Position numbers and translations under genes: made by a program. Source: Demequina phytophila (GTDB lineage Bacteria; Actinomycetota; Actinomycetes; Actinomycetales; Demequinaceae). Taken from it: DNA of 53,223 nt. Below are positions 26,232 to 35,800 of this stretch, piece after piece; position 1 is the stretch's first letter, and the number at the start of each line of letters is the position of its first letter. The notes beneath the pieces are model-generated. The model made no database searches, was not told the origin of the DNA, and saw nothing but the letters and a program-made list of their open reading frames with translations. The stretch lies in NCBI RefSeq assembly GCF_000971135.1, contig NZ_BBLW01000010.1, positions 1-53,223 on the forward strand, given 5' to 3'.

Positions 26232-26324
26232 TCCCCACACAGTTTCTGCAACTACGCCCCCGCTTGGCGGGCGATGCGACGCGAGTTGCGGCGCAGTCGG
26301 TGCATGGCGCCGTGCGCGTGTGGA
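26232..26324 (-). repeat. Copy C of the ~92-bp intergenic element
   Basis: On the minus strand it starts TCCACAC (26324) and ends GTGTGGGGA (26232). The core GCAACTCGCGTCGCATCG is at the same offset (about 38-53) as in copy B, and GTTGCAGAA precedes the right end, as in copies A and B. Lies between upp and the RNR promoter. Confidence 0.7.
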
Positions 26325-26443
26325 TCCCGGTCGCCTCGGCGCGCCCGCCCGCACGCAGCGCGGAGTGGCTGTCAGACCCCGGTGAGACCCTCGAAGAGTG
26401 GTCCGAGCCGGCGGTCCCACAGTGTTCAACAGGCTGCGGCCCG

Positions 26444-26496
26444 TCGTCCACACGACACGCCGGGGAGTCCACAGGCTTTACACAAGGTTCTCCACA
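26444..26496 (+). promoter_or_regulatory. Cluster of three DnaA-box-like sequences
   Basis: TCGTCCACA (26444-26452), GAGTCCACA (26465-26473) and TTCTCCACA (26488-26496) match TTGTCCACA at 8, 7 and 8 of 9 positions. DnaA is known to regulate nrd operons in E. coli; whether it does here is inference. Confidence 0.4.
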
Positions 26497-26499
26497 GAA

Positions 26500-26547
26500 C
26501 CACAAGATGTAGGGGACAACGCAATAAAACGCCCCAATATCTTGTTG
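26500..26547. promoter_or_regulatory. Pair of NrdR-like boxes
   Basis: CCACAAGATGTAGGGG (26500-26515) and, in reverse complement, CAACAAGATATTGGGG (26547-26532) agree at 13 of 16 positions. Their centres are 32 bp apart, three helical turns, as in known NrdR repressor sites upstream of ribonucleotide reductase genes. NrdR would repress the operon when dATP is high. Confidence 0.65.
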
Positions 26548-26699
26548 CACACGGGTGTAATTCGGCGTTATGTTCGAGGGGCGCCTCGAGCGACGACGCG
26601 GGTGGATCTTCCCGGAATCCGCCGCCACCCGAGCGCCACGTATGACCGTCCGGCGGGGTCCCCCACGAGGCCCGTCCGGAGTCCATCGAGGGGAGCATC

Positions 26700-29699
26700 G
26701 TGACGATCACCGAGAACACCACGGGAGCCCTGACGGGCGGCACCGGCGCCGTCCCCGTCGTCGCTACCGGAATCCAGGTCACCAAGCGCGACGGCACGCG
26801 CGAGCCGTACAACGCGGACCGCATCAACAAGGCCATCGAGCGCGCCGCCGAGGGCCTGCCCGACCAGATCTCGATGACCACCCAGATCGCGACGGAGCTC
26901 GCGATCACGCTGTTCGACGGCATCACCACCGAGCAGCTCGACGAGGCCGCGATCGGCGTCGCCGTGCAGAACGTCAAGGACGACCCTCAGTTCGACATCG
27001 TCGCCTCGCGGCTGCTGCGCAAGGTGATCTACAAGCGCGTGCTCGGCGGCTACGACACCGAGCTCGAGCTCGCGTTGCTCCACCAGGCGCGCTTCCCCGG
27101 CTACATCCGCGACGCCGTCGAGGATGGCCTGCTCGACACGCGCCTGACGGAGCTGTTCGACCTCGACGCCCTCGCGGCCGCGCTCGACCACACGCGCGAC
27201 GACCTCATGAAGTACATCGGCACCGTCACCATGCGGAACCGCTACATGATCACCGACCGCCACGGCAAGGCGCTCGAGGTGCCCCAGTACTTCTGGATGC
27301 GCGTCTCCATGGGCCTCGCGCTGAACGAGGCGAACCCCACGGAGAAGGCGCTCGAGTTCTACGAGAAGATCTCGCACCTCGACTACCTCCCCGCCGGCTC
27401 GACGCTGGTGAACGCCGGCACGTCCTACCCGCAGCTCTCCAACTGCTTCGTCATGCAGATGGAGGACGACATCGAGCACATCGCCAAGTCGGTGCGCGAC
27501 GTCATGTGGCTCACCAAGGGCACCGGCGGCATCGGCCTGTCGGTCACCAAGCTGCGCTCCGAGGGCTCGCCCATCCGCTCCAACAACACCACGTCGACGG
27601 GCCCGATCCCGTTCATGCACACCATCGACTCGACGCTGCGTGCGGTCAGCCGTGGCGGCAAGAAGTTCGGCGCCCTGTGCTTCTACATGGAGAACTGGCA
27701 CCTCGACTTCCACCAGTTCCTCGACCTGCGCCAGAACTCGGGCGACCCGTACCGCCGCACCCGCACCGCCAACACGGCCGTGTGGATCTCCGACGAGTTC
27801 ATGAAGCGCGTCGAGGCGGACGCCGACTGGTACCTGTTCGACCCGGCCGAGACCCCCGATCTGGTCGAGCTCACGGGCTCCGCGTTCTCCGCGCGCTACG
27901 CCGAGTACGTCGCGCTGGCCGAGGCGGGCCGCATGCGCAGCTTCAAGAAGATGAAGGCGCGCGAGCAGTACAAGTCGATCCTCATCATGCTGCAGACCAC
28001 GTCGCACCCGTGGCTCACGTGGAAGGACACCATCAACAACCGCGCGCTCAACACCAACACGGGCACCATCCACCTGTCGAACCTCTGCACCGAGATCTGC
28101 CTCCCGCAGGACCGCGACAACATCGCAGTGTGCAACCTGGCGTCGGTCAACCTTCCGCAGCACCTCGTCGACGGCAGGATCGACTGGGACCGCATGAAGG
28201 ACTCGGTGCGCCTCGCGGTGCGCCAGCTCGACAACCTGGTCGACATCACGCTGTCCTCGGTGCCCGAGTCGGAGTTCGCCAACCGTGAGAACCGCGCGAT
28301 CGGCCTCGGTGTGATGGGCTTCACCGACATCACCGAGCGCCTGGGCCTCGCGTACGAGTCGGAGGAGGCGTACGAGCTCATCGACGAGATCGTCGAGTTC
28401 GTGTCCTTCCACGCGATCGACGCGTCCGCGGACCTCGCCCGCGAGCGCGGCTCGTACAGCAACTTCGCCGGCTCCGGCTGGTCTGAGGGCAAGGTGCCGT
28501 TCGACACCATCGCGGAGACCGAGGCGGACCGAGGAGTTCCGATCGAGGTCGACCGCACCACCCGTCAGGACTGGGACACGCTGCGCGAGAAGGTGCGCGG
28601 CGGCATCCGCAACGCCACCCTCATGGCCGTGGCCCCCACCGCGTCGATCGGCCTCGTCGCGGGCGTCACCCCCGGCTTCGACCCGCAGTTCTCGCAGATC
28701 TTCTCCCGCGCGACCAGCTCGGGCAAGTTCCTCGAGGTCAACCGCAACCTGGTGAAGGACCTGCAGGACCTGGGCCTGTGGGAGGCCGTCCGCGACCGCC
28801 TGCTCGAGGTCCAAGGCGATCTGTCCCAGATCGACGAGGTGCCTCAGCACCTCAAGGACGTCTACAAGACCTCGTTCCAGCTGTCGCCGTACGCCTTCAT
28901 CGAGGTCGCGGCGCGCGCCCAGAAGTGGATCGACCAGGCGATCAGCCGGAACATCTACCTCGAGGACCGCGACGTCGACGGCATGATGGAGCTCTACGCC
29001 GCGGCATGGAAGCGAGGCGTCAAGACCACGTACTACCTCCACATGAAGCCACGCCACACCGCAGAGCAGTCGACCGTGCGCGTCAACAAGACGGAGAAGA
29101 TCAACACCACGGGCAACGCGGCCGGCCGCCCGGCCGGCGGCGGGTCCACGGGACCGGCCCGCAAGGGATTCGGCCCGGCACGCCGCGGGTTCGGTGCTGC
29201 CAAGGCCGCGGTCACGGCGGTGCCGGGGGACGATGCCCCGGTCGCCCCGGTCGCCCCGGTCGCCCCGGCCGCCCCGGTCGCCCAGTCGGCGCCCCCTGCG
29301 GAGCCCAAGCCCGTCACGCGCGGCTTCGGCTCCGTCAAGAAGCCCGAGCCGGCGGCGGACACCACACCGATCGCGACGGTCCCCGAGGTTCAGGCGTCAC
29401 CCGCGCCGGCCGGTCACCCGACCATCGGTGCGGTCGCCGCGCCCGGTTCGGTGCTGTCGCAGGTCGCGGCCACCGCGTTCGCGGCCGCGCCCCAGCAGCA
29501 GCCCGAGGTGCCGCCGGCGTCCCTGCCCGAGACCGCGGATGCCCCGGCGTCGGCGGTGTTCGAGGCGGCCGCGGCCGCACCGGCCGGAGCGCCGCTTCTC
29601 AACGTCCTGGAGAGCATCGACGGCGACACCGAGATGGTGGGCGGCGTCGCCTGCCCGGTCGACCCGATGGAGCGGCTCCAGTGCGAGTCCTGCCAGTAA
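26700..29699 (+). CDS. nrdA: Ribonucleoside-diphosphate reductase, alpha subunit (with long Ala/Pro linker)
   Basis: 999 residues. N-terminal ATP-cone (about 24-110, VTKRDGTREPYNADRINKAIE), then the 10-stranded barrel. Redox pair C249 (SNCF) and C478 (CNLASVNL), active-site N461, C463, E465 (NLCTEIC), radical-path Y778-Y779 and tail cysteines in LQCESCQ at the end. It reduces NDPs to dNDPs with the NrdB radical subunit encoded next. Odd: about 165-170 residues of Ala/Pro-rich low complexity (about 800-965) with three GFG motifs separate the barrel from the cysteine tail; relatives usually have a short linker. Part of it (GDDAPVAP) coincides with a GGGACGATGC copy. GTG 26700 follows GAGGGGAG. 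Confidence 0.93.
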   Translation: MTITENTTGALTGGTGAVPVVATGIQVTKRDGTREPYNADRINKAIERAAEGLPDQISMTTQIATELAITLFDGITTEQLDEAAIGVAVQNVKDDPQFDIVASRLLRKVIYKRVLGGYDTELELALLHQARFPGYIRDAVEDGLLDTRLTELFDLDALAAALDHTRDDLMKYIGTVTMRNRYMITDRHGKALEVPQYFWMRVSMGLALNEANPTEKALEFYEKISHLDYLPAGSTLVNAGTSYPQLSNCFVMQMEDDIEHIAKSVRDVMWLTKGTGGIGLSVTKLRSEGSPIRSNNTTSTGPIPFMHTIDSTLRAVSRGGKKFGALCFYMENWHLDFHQFLDLRQNSGDPYRRTRTANTAVWISDEFMKRVEADADWYLFDPAETPDLVELTGSAFSARYAEYVALAEAGRMRSFKKMKAREQYKSILIMLQTTSHPWLTWKDTINNRALNTNTGTIHLSNLCTEICLPQDRDNIAVCNLASVNLPQHLVDGRIDWDRMKDSVRLAVRQLDNLVDITLSSVPESEFANRENRAIGLGVMGFTDITERLGLAYESEEAYELIDEIVEFVSFHAIDASADLARERGSYSNFAGSGWSEGKVPFDTIAETEADRGVPIEVDRTTRQDWDTLREKVRGGIRNATLMAVAPTASIGLVAGVTPGFDPQFSQIFSRATSSGKFLEVNRNLVKDLQDLGLWEAVRDRLLEVQGDLSQIDEVPQHLKDVYKTSFQLSPYAFIEVAARAQKWIDQAISRNIYLEDRDVDGMMELYAAAWKRGVKTTYYLHMKPRHTAEQSTVRVNKTEKINTTGNAAGRPAGGGSTGPARKGFGPARRGFGAAKAAVTAVPGDDAPVAPVAPVAPAAPVAQSAPPAEPKPVTRGFGSVKKPEPAADTTPIATVPEVQASPAPAGHPTIGAVAAPGSVLSQVAATAFAAAPQQQPEVPPASLPETADAPASAVFEAAAAAPAGAPLLNVLESIDGDTEMVGGVACPVDPMERLQCESCQ

Positions 29700-29727
29700 G
29701 CGCGTAGCAAGAGGAGATCTCTCAACG

Positions 29728-30717
29728 ATGGGCATTCTCGGAAGCGGCGTGCAGGACGGCCTCCTGCTCAAGCCGATCACCTACCCCTGGGCCTACGACC
29801 TGTACAACCAGGCCGTCGCCAACACCTGGTTCCCCAACGAGATCCAACTCGGCGAGGACCTCGCGGACTTCAGGAAGATGACCGACGAGGAGAAGCACGC
29901 CATCACGTACCTGATGTCGTACTTCAACCCCAACGAGCTGCTGGTGAACAAGGCGCTCGCGTTCGGCGTCTACCCCTACATCAACGCTCCCGAGGGCCAC
30001 CTGTACCTCGCGAAGCAGATGTGGGAGGAGGCCAACCACTGCATGTCGTTCGAGTACGTCCTCGAGACGTTCCCGATCGACAGGGAGGCCGCCTACGAGT
30101 CCCACGTCACGGTGCCGTCCATGGCCGCCAAGGAGGAGTTCGAGGTGAGGTTCATCCGTCGCATGACGGAGGAGACCCTCGACATCGCCACCACCGAGGG
30201 CAAGAAGGACTTCATCCGCAACCTCGTGGCGTACAACATCATCCTCGAGGGCATCTGGTTCTACTCCGGCTTCATGGTGGCGCTGAGCTTCCGCCAGCGG
30301 AACCTGCTTCGCAACTTCGGCTCCCTCATGGACTGGATCATCCGCGACGAGTCGCTCCACCTGCAGTTCGGCATCAACCTCATCCTCACCGTGCTCGAGG
30401 AGAACGAGGACCTGCAGGACCCCGACTTCGCGGAGGAGATCCGTCAGATGATCCTCAACGCGGTCGCGATGGAGGAGCAGTACAACCGCGACCTGCTTCC
30501 CAAGGGCATCCTGGGGCTCAACGCCGACTACGTGAACCAGTACGTCAAGTACCTCGCCGACCGGCGGCTCGAGGAGCTCGGCTTCGACCCGCACTACAAC
30601 GTGTCGAACCCGGCGAAGTGGATGGCGACCGCCAACGACACCCTCCAGCTGGTGAACTTCTTCGAGGCCACCAACACCTCGTACGAGGTCAACGCCCAAG
30701 CGACCAAGAAGCAGTAG
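29728..30717 (+). CDS. nrdB: Ribonucleotide reductase beta subunit, class Ic-like
   Basis: 329 residues. Ferritin-like metal site: E70 (NPNELLVNK), E101 and H104 (WEEANHCMSF), E174 (IILEGIWFYSGF), E208 and H211 (RDESLH). The position four residues after H104, Tyr122 in E. coli, is Phe (F108), and the first ligand is Glu instead of Asp. Ligand spacing (31, 3, 73, 34, 3) equals what I recall for the Chlamydia Mn/Fe class Ic protein. W (WFPNEI) and C-terminal Tyr (NTSYEV) for radical transfer are kept. This implies a Mn/Fe, tyrosyl-radical-free cofactor. ATG 29728 has GAGGAG upstream. Co-transcribed with nrdA (28-bp gap). Confidence 0.93.
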   Translation: MGILGSGVQDGLLLKPITYPWAYDLYNQAVANTWFPNEIQLGEDLADFRKMTDEEKHAITYLMSYFNPNELLVNKALAFGVYPYINAPEGHLYLAKQMWEEANHCMSFEYVLETFPIDREAAYESHVTVPSMAAKEEFEVRFIRRMTEETLDIATTEGKKDFIRNLVAYNIILEGIWFYSGFMVALSFRQRNLLRNFGSLMDWIIRDESLHLQFGINLILTVLEENEDLQDPDFAEEIRQMILNAVAMEEQYNRDLLPKGILGLNADYVNQYVKYLADRRLEELGFDPHYNVSNPAKWMATANDTLQLVNFFEATNTSYEVNAQATKKQ

Positions 30718-30779
30718 GAACTCACAGAACGCCGCTATAGACACCTGTCCAGCAGCGGTTACCATTGCTGTAGACACAC

Positions 30780-30821
30780 GAGACGCCCGGCGCTGAGCGA
30801 TCGCTCAGCGCCGGGCGTCTC
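30780..30821. terminator. Terminator of the nrdAB operon
   Basis: A 42-nt perfect palindrome: arms GAGACGCCCGGCGCTGAGC and its complement around the central GATC, about 19 bp of stem. It lies 62 bp after nrdB; the MFS gene starts beyond it. Confidence 0.85.
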
Positions 30822-30887
30822 GTCGTGAGCACCCCCCACCCCCCTTGCGCGCCCTCGCGCGCGCCTTCACAGAATGCAGGTCACCAC

Positions 30888-32138
30888 GTGAGCGCCCCCG
30901 TCGACACCAAGCCGGTCATCGCCCCGAGCCCCGGGCTCGCGATGGCGCGCCGCCAGAAGCTGCTCTACGTGGTGGTGCTCGGCGCGCTGGTGGCACTCGG
31001 GCCCTTCACGGTCGACATGTACCTGCCGGCGTTCCCCACCGTCGCCGCCGACCTCCAGGCCTCCGACGCAGCGATCCAGCTCACGCTCACCGCGACCACC
31101 ATCGGCTTCGCGCTCGGCCAGCTCGTGGTGGGCCCGCTGAGCGACTCGCTCGGCCGCAAGCGCCCGCTGATCGCCGCCACGGTGCTGCACATCCTCGCGT
31201 CGGTCGCCGTCGTGTTCGCGCCCACCGTCGAGTGGGTCATGGCCGGACGCGTGCTCCAGGGCATCGGCGCCGCCGGTGGCGCCGTGGTCGCGATGGCCAT
31301 GGTGCGCGACCTCTTCGCAGGCCAGGCGCTCATCCGCATGCTCGCGCGCATGGCGCTCGTGACCGGGCTCGCGCCCGTGATCGCGCCGGTGATCGGCTCG
31401 CAGCTCCTCAACTTCGTCGACTGGCGCGGCCTGTTCGTCGCGCTCGCGCTGTACGGCACCGCGGTGGTGCTCGTCGTCGGCGGCGTCATCAAGGAGACGA
31501 TGCCGGCCGAGCGCCGTGGCGCCACGTCGCTCAGCGCCACCCGCGCCCGCTACGCACACCTGCTCGGCGACGCGTCGTTCGTCGGCATCGCGCTCGTGGG
31601 CGCGCTCACCTTCTCGGCGCTGTTCGCCTACCTGTCCGCCTCGTCGTTCGTGCTGCAGGACATCTTCGGTCTCAGCGCCCAGGAGTACGGCCTGGTCTTC
31701 GGCATGAACTCGATCGGCCTCGTCATCGCCAACCAGGCCTCGGCGCGCCTGATGCGCGTGCTCGCGCCGCGCGCGGTCGCGACCGCGGGCCTGGCGATCA
31801 TGCTCACCGGCGCGGTGCTCCTCATCGGCGGCGACCTTCTCGACCTGGGCCTCGTCGGCGTGCTCGTGCCGCTGTTCTTCGTGGTCGCCTCCGTCGGCAT
31901 CATCATGCCGACCGTGCAGATCACCGCGCTCGCCAACCACGGCGCGGAGGCGGGCACCGCGGCTTCCCTCATCGGCGCGCTCAACTTCGGCATCGCCGGC
32001 GTCGTGTCGCCGATCGTGGGGGCGATGGGAGTGTCCGTCATGTCGATGGCGATCGTCATGGTGGCCTGCCTCGTGGCCGCCAACGTGATCTTCTGGCTCG
32101 TGGTGCGGCCGCGCGTCCAGGCGACCGTCATCGTCTGA
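30888..32138 (+). CDS. MFS drug-resistance transporter, Bcr/CflA family
   Basis: 416 residues from GTG 30888 (AGG 8 nt upstream; earlier starts fall in the terminator). Twelve predicted membrane segments. LGALVALGPFTVDMYLPAFPTVAADLQAS is the Bcr/CflA signature start; GPLSDSLGRKRPL is the MFS motif A loop; RVLQGIGAAGGAVVAMAMVRDLF the motif C/D region. Proton-driven export of drugs such as bicyclomycin or chloramphenicol is the family role; actual substrates unknown. Two 11-mers GCTATAGACAC and GCTGTAGACAC at 30734 and 30767 upstream could be a regulator site. Confidence 0.9.
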   Translation: MSAPVDTKPVIAPSPGLAMARRQKLLYVVVLGALVALGPFTVDMYLPAFPTVAADLQASDAAIQLTLTATTIGFALGQLVVGPLSDSLGRKRPLIAATVLHILASVAVVFAPTVEWVMAGRVLQGIGAAGGAVVAMAMVRDLFAGQALIRMLARMALVTGLAPVIAPVIGSQLLNFVDWRGLFVALALYGTAVVLVVGGVIKETMPAERRGATSLSATRARYAHLLGDASFVGIALVGALTFSALFAYLSASSFVLQDIFGLSAQEYGLVFGMNSIGLVIANQASARLMRVLAPRAVATAGLAIMLTGAVLLIGGDLLDLGLVGVLVPLFFVVASVGIIMPTVQITALANHGAEAGTAASLIGALNFGIAGVVSPIVGAMGVSVMSMAIVMVACLVAANVIFWLVVRPRVQATVIV

Positions 32139-32177
32139 TCACGGCCCCGCCGCGGGCGACCGCCGCATCGTCCTCGC

Positions 32178-32183
32178 TACGGT
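32178..32183 (+). promoter_or_regulatory. -10 box of the DJ-1/PfpI gene
   Basis: TACGGT, 6 nt before the ATG, consistent with a leaderless mRNA (though GAGGG in between could act as a very close ribosome site). GCATCGTCC lies 5 bp upstream of it. Confidence 0.45.
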
Positions 32184-32189
32184 GAGGGT

Positions 32190-32798
32190 ATGGCCACGCG
32201 TGCGCTGATACTCCTCTACGACGGCTTCGATCTCATCGACGCCGGCGGACCCTACGAGGTGTTCCTCACCGCCTCGCGCCTGCTCCAGCGCGAGGGGCGG
32301 GCCCCTGAGTTCGAGGTGACGCTGGCGACGCCGGGCGGCGGCGACATCGCCGCGTACGGCGGCATGACGCTCACCCGCCTGGCGGACTCCGACACGATCG
32401 ACGCGTGCGACATCCTGCTGGTCCCCGGCACCATCGACGTCGCGTGCGCGGTCGGAGACGGCGTGCTCATCGAGACGATCGAGCGGCTGTCGAGGCGCAC
32501 CGGGATGGTCTCCTCCGTCTGCACCGGCGCCTTCCTGCTCGCACGTGCGGGCCTGCTGGACGATGCGCCCGCCACCACCCACTTCGAGGACCTCGGGGAC
32601 CTGGCGGCCTGCGGCGAGGTGGGCTCCGTGATCGCGGGTGTGCGGTGGGTCGACAACGGCCGGGTCCTCACCAGCGGCGGGCTCACCTCGGGCATCCACC
32701 TTGCGCTGCACCTGGTGGCCCGGATCGCCTCTCCCGAACTGGCCGCGCGCACGGCGCACCAGCTCGACATGGACTGGAGCCCCGACCCCACGCGTTGA
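32190..32798 (+). CDS. DJ-1/PfpI (GATase1-like) family protein
   Basis: 202 residues. ALILLYDGFDLIDAGGPYEVF at the N-terminus and the nucleophile elbow SSVCTGAFLLARAGLLDD with the conserved Cys (about residue 111); THFEDL follows, as in the isonitrile hydratase / AraC-associated GlxA-like branch, but no helix-turn-helix is attached. Function in this branch ranges from isonitrile hydration to unknown. Cytosolic. Convergent with the sigma-fusion gene, 29 bp away. Confidence 0.87.
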   Translation: MATRALILLYDGFDLIDAGGPYEVFLTASRLLQREGRAPEFEVTLATPGGGDIAAYGGMTLTRLADSDTIDACDILLVPGTIDVACAVGDGVLIETIERLSRRTGMVSSVCTGAFLLARAGLLDDAPATTHFEDLGDLAACGEVGSVIAGVRWVDNGRVLTSGGLTSGIHLALHLVARIASPELAARTAHQLDMDWSPDPTR

Positions 32799-32827
32799 CC
32801 CCGCGTGCCGGAGCGTGCTTGCCGCGA

Positions 32828-35800
32828 CTACTTGTCGGGCGTGATCGTGAGCACGAGCGAGCTCAGCAGGAACGCGTCCTCGGTGCCGCTGGAGAGCTGC
32901 ACCGTGTGGTCGCCCGCCCCCACCTTCTTGGGCTTGAAGAGCTTCGCGTCGGTGCCGAGGCTGTTGCCGAACGCGGACCCGAACGCCGTGGAGTCCGCGG
33001 CGTTGCCGGAGTTGGCGCCCACCACGTTCTTGCCGTTCCAGCCGTTCGGGTTGAGCGTGTCGCCGTCGATGGAGATGCGGTTGTCGTGCTTGCCACGGTC
33101 GCCCTCGAAGGCGACCATGCCGAGAGTGACGCGCGCGCCACCGTCCGTGTGGAACGGGATGTCGGCCTGAGAGTCGTAGAGCCAGTGGCTGCCGTCAAGC
33201 ACCACGATCGAGGACTGCGGCAGGTCCTCGTTCTCGTACACGATCGTGATCGCGAAGCCGGCGTAGTAGTTGCCCCCGAGCGACCAGTAGTTGCGCGGGA
33301 GGGCGATGTCGGCGAGGGCGTAGCCGCCGTTCCCACCCGCCGCGACCACGTCGGTGATGTCGGCCGTCGCCTGGTAGTAGAGGTAGCCCAGGTCGGTGCT
33401 GGTCTCGACGTCGTCCGCGGTGACGTCGACGTACTCGCCGCCAGGCGCCCGGAGGCGGGCGTCGGCGAGGTCGCCGGTCCAGCCGTTGAGGAAGGAGCGG
33501 TTCGCCGACCATGTGAGGGTGGCGCTCAGCACCTTCGATCCCTCGGGCATGAGGTCGGTGCCCAGGACGGTCTCCGAGGAGCTGGTCACACCGCCCGCGA
33601 GGTTGAGCGGGCGCATCACCTGGGTGTCGTTGTCGTAGCGGTCGTTGGCGTCGGAGCCGGTGAAGGACATCACCTGCTGGCACTCCCGCACCGCCAGGTC
33701 GCACCCGAGCAGCGGCGAGCCGACCACGGTCGCGGCCACCCGGCCGGTGCCCTCCCAATCGGGGTCGAGGTCCGGGTCGTCCACCGGCTCGAGGGCGGTG
33801 CGCACGCTGAACGTCACGGCGTCGTCCCCGGAGGACGCGCTGAACACCGTCACCGCGTCGTCTGCGAGCTCCTGAGCCGCGGTGATCGCGCTGAGGTCGA
33901 TGTTGATCGCGGTCGCCGCGCCCGCGCCAAGCGAGTCGAGCGTGCACTCCACCTCGCGGCGGTCATCCGAGACCTCGCAGGTCCAGTCGCCCACGGTCAC
34001 GGCGGATGCGAACGCGAACTCCAGGTACGACTCGAGAGCGTCCGTGCTCACCGGGGTGGAGCCGCCGCCGCCACCGGCCGGCGCGGAGAAGGTGAGGCCC
34101 TCAGGCAGGACGATGCTCGCGGTCACGTCCGCGGCCGCGTCCTCGCCGCCGTTGCTGAGGTCGAGCGACACCGCGGGCGCGGTGCGCGAGATCGAGAGGA
34201 AGTTGAGCGGGGGCGCCGCAATCGAGAGGGCCGTGCGTGGGGTGGGGTCGCCGCCGCCGTTGTCGCCGCCGCCGTTGTCGCCGCCGCCGTTGTCGCCGCC
34301 GCCGTTGTCGCCGCCGCCGTTGTCACCGCCGCCGTTGTCGCCGCCGCCGTTGTCACCGCCGCCGTTGTCACCGCCGCCGTTGTCACCGCCGCCGTTGTCG
34401 CCACCGCCGTTGTCGCCACCGCCGTTGTCACCGCCGCCGTTGTCACCGCCGCCGTTGTCGCCACCGCCGTTGTCGCCACCGCCGTTGTCGCCACCGCCGT
34501 TGTCACCGCCGCCGTTGTCGCCACCGCCGTTGTCACCGCCGCCGTTGTCGCCACCGCCGCTGGTGTTCGGGTCGTCGACGCCAGGGGTGCTTCCGTCGTC
34601 GGTGCCGGGCGCATCCGTCACCACGGGCACGAACCCGGGCACGCCGCTGACCTCATCGGTCGGTCCGTCGGAGGCATCGTCGGCGGGAATCTCGGTCGTC
34701 TCGTCGCCGGGTACGTCGTCGGACGGGTCCGACGGGCTCGGTGACGTGGTCGCTCCGCCGACCGCGGCATCGTCCTCATCGCCCGTGGCGTCGATGGCGG
34801 CGGGCTGTGCGCCCGCGTCGCCGGGTGAGGTCTCACCGATGATCCCGAACACGCTCGCACCGGTCGCGATGAGCGACACCACGCCGATGGTGGCGGCGGC
34901 GGGCAGTGCGATCGCGGCGATGGCGTTCGCGAACGCGGCGAAGCCGCCCGCGGCCGCACCGCCGCTCACGCTGCTCGCGGCCGAGGCGCCGCTCGCTGCA
35001 CTGACGGCGCTCGCGGAGGACGAGGCCGCGGCGGCGCCCTCGCCGAGCGCGCCGCCGACAGGAAGCCCGCCCTCGAGGGCCTTGACGCCGAGCAGGCCGA
35101 GGAACAGGGGAGCGACGACGGCCCGGAGTCCGCGGTTGACGTCCTCAAGCTCGGCCACCAGCGCAGCACACTTGTCGCAGTTGCGGACGTGCTCATCGAC
35201 GCGCGAGTGCTCGCGCTTGCTGAGGCCGCCCCGTACGTAGGAGCCGAGCTGCGCGTTCGCCTCGAGGCAGTTCACGGTGTCCGCGACGTTGAGGTGCTGC
35301 TGGAGGTACGCCTGGCGCAGAGCCTCGCGGGCGCGGTACGCGAGCGCGGCCACGCCGTTGGCGGAGAGGCCCAGGAGCGGAGCGATCTCCTTGGGGCTCT
35401 TCTTCTCGATCTCGGTGTACCAGAGGACGGCGCGCCAGCGCTCGGGGAGCGAGCGGAACGCGTCCGCGACCATCGACTGCTCGAAGGACTCGAGAGCGGG
35501 CTCGTCCGAGCCCGCCTCGTAGCCGATCGCGGATTCGAACGGCGACATGTCGTCGCGCGGGCGCGCGCGGTTCGCCTTCTCGATGATGTCGAGGCCCGTG
35601 CGCCGCACGATGGTGAACAGGTATGCGCGGAAGGCGAGGTCCGGGCCGTCGCCCTGCTGAAGTGCGCGGAGGATCCTCGAGAACGCCTCGGAGACCACGT
35701 CCTCGGCGTCCGCCGCCGTGTTCGTGTACTGGAACGCGACCTTGCGCGCCGCGTCCGCATGGCGCTCGTAGAGCACGCCGAAGGCCGCCGGGTCGCCCGC

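Larger units (their letters stand above)
26182..26699. other. 518-bp regulatory region before the ribonucleotide reductase operon
   Basis: No coding sequence supported. It contains repeat copy C (26232-26324), three DnaA-box-like 9-mers (26444-26496), two NrdR-like boxes (26500-26547), and a noticeably A/T-richer stretch from about 26470 to 26580 in which the nrdA promoter must lie. Confidence 0.65.

Noticed and set aside
26700..29699. Intein or insertion in NrdA
   Set aside because: The extra sequence is low-complexity Ala/Pro after the catalytic domain, with no splicing motifs and intact active-site blocks.
29728..30717. R2lox-type ligand-binding oxidase
   Set aside because: It is adjacent to nrdA, keeps the radical-transfer Trp and C-terminal Tyr, and has the class Ic ligand spacing.
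34248..34562. CRISPR array
   Set aside because: Units are contiguous 15-mers without spacers and encode protein; no cas genes in the window.
33882..35240. A long plus-strand frame with SPPPL repeats opposite the sigma-fusion gene
   Set aside because: It is the reverse reading of the GGGDN minisatellite; the minus-strand frame has sigma, zinc-finger and membrane signatures.
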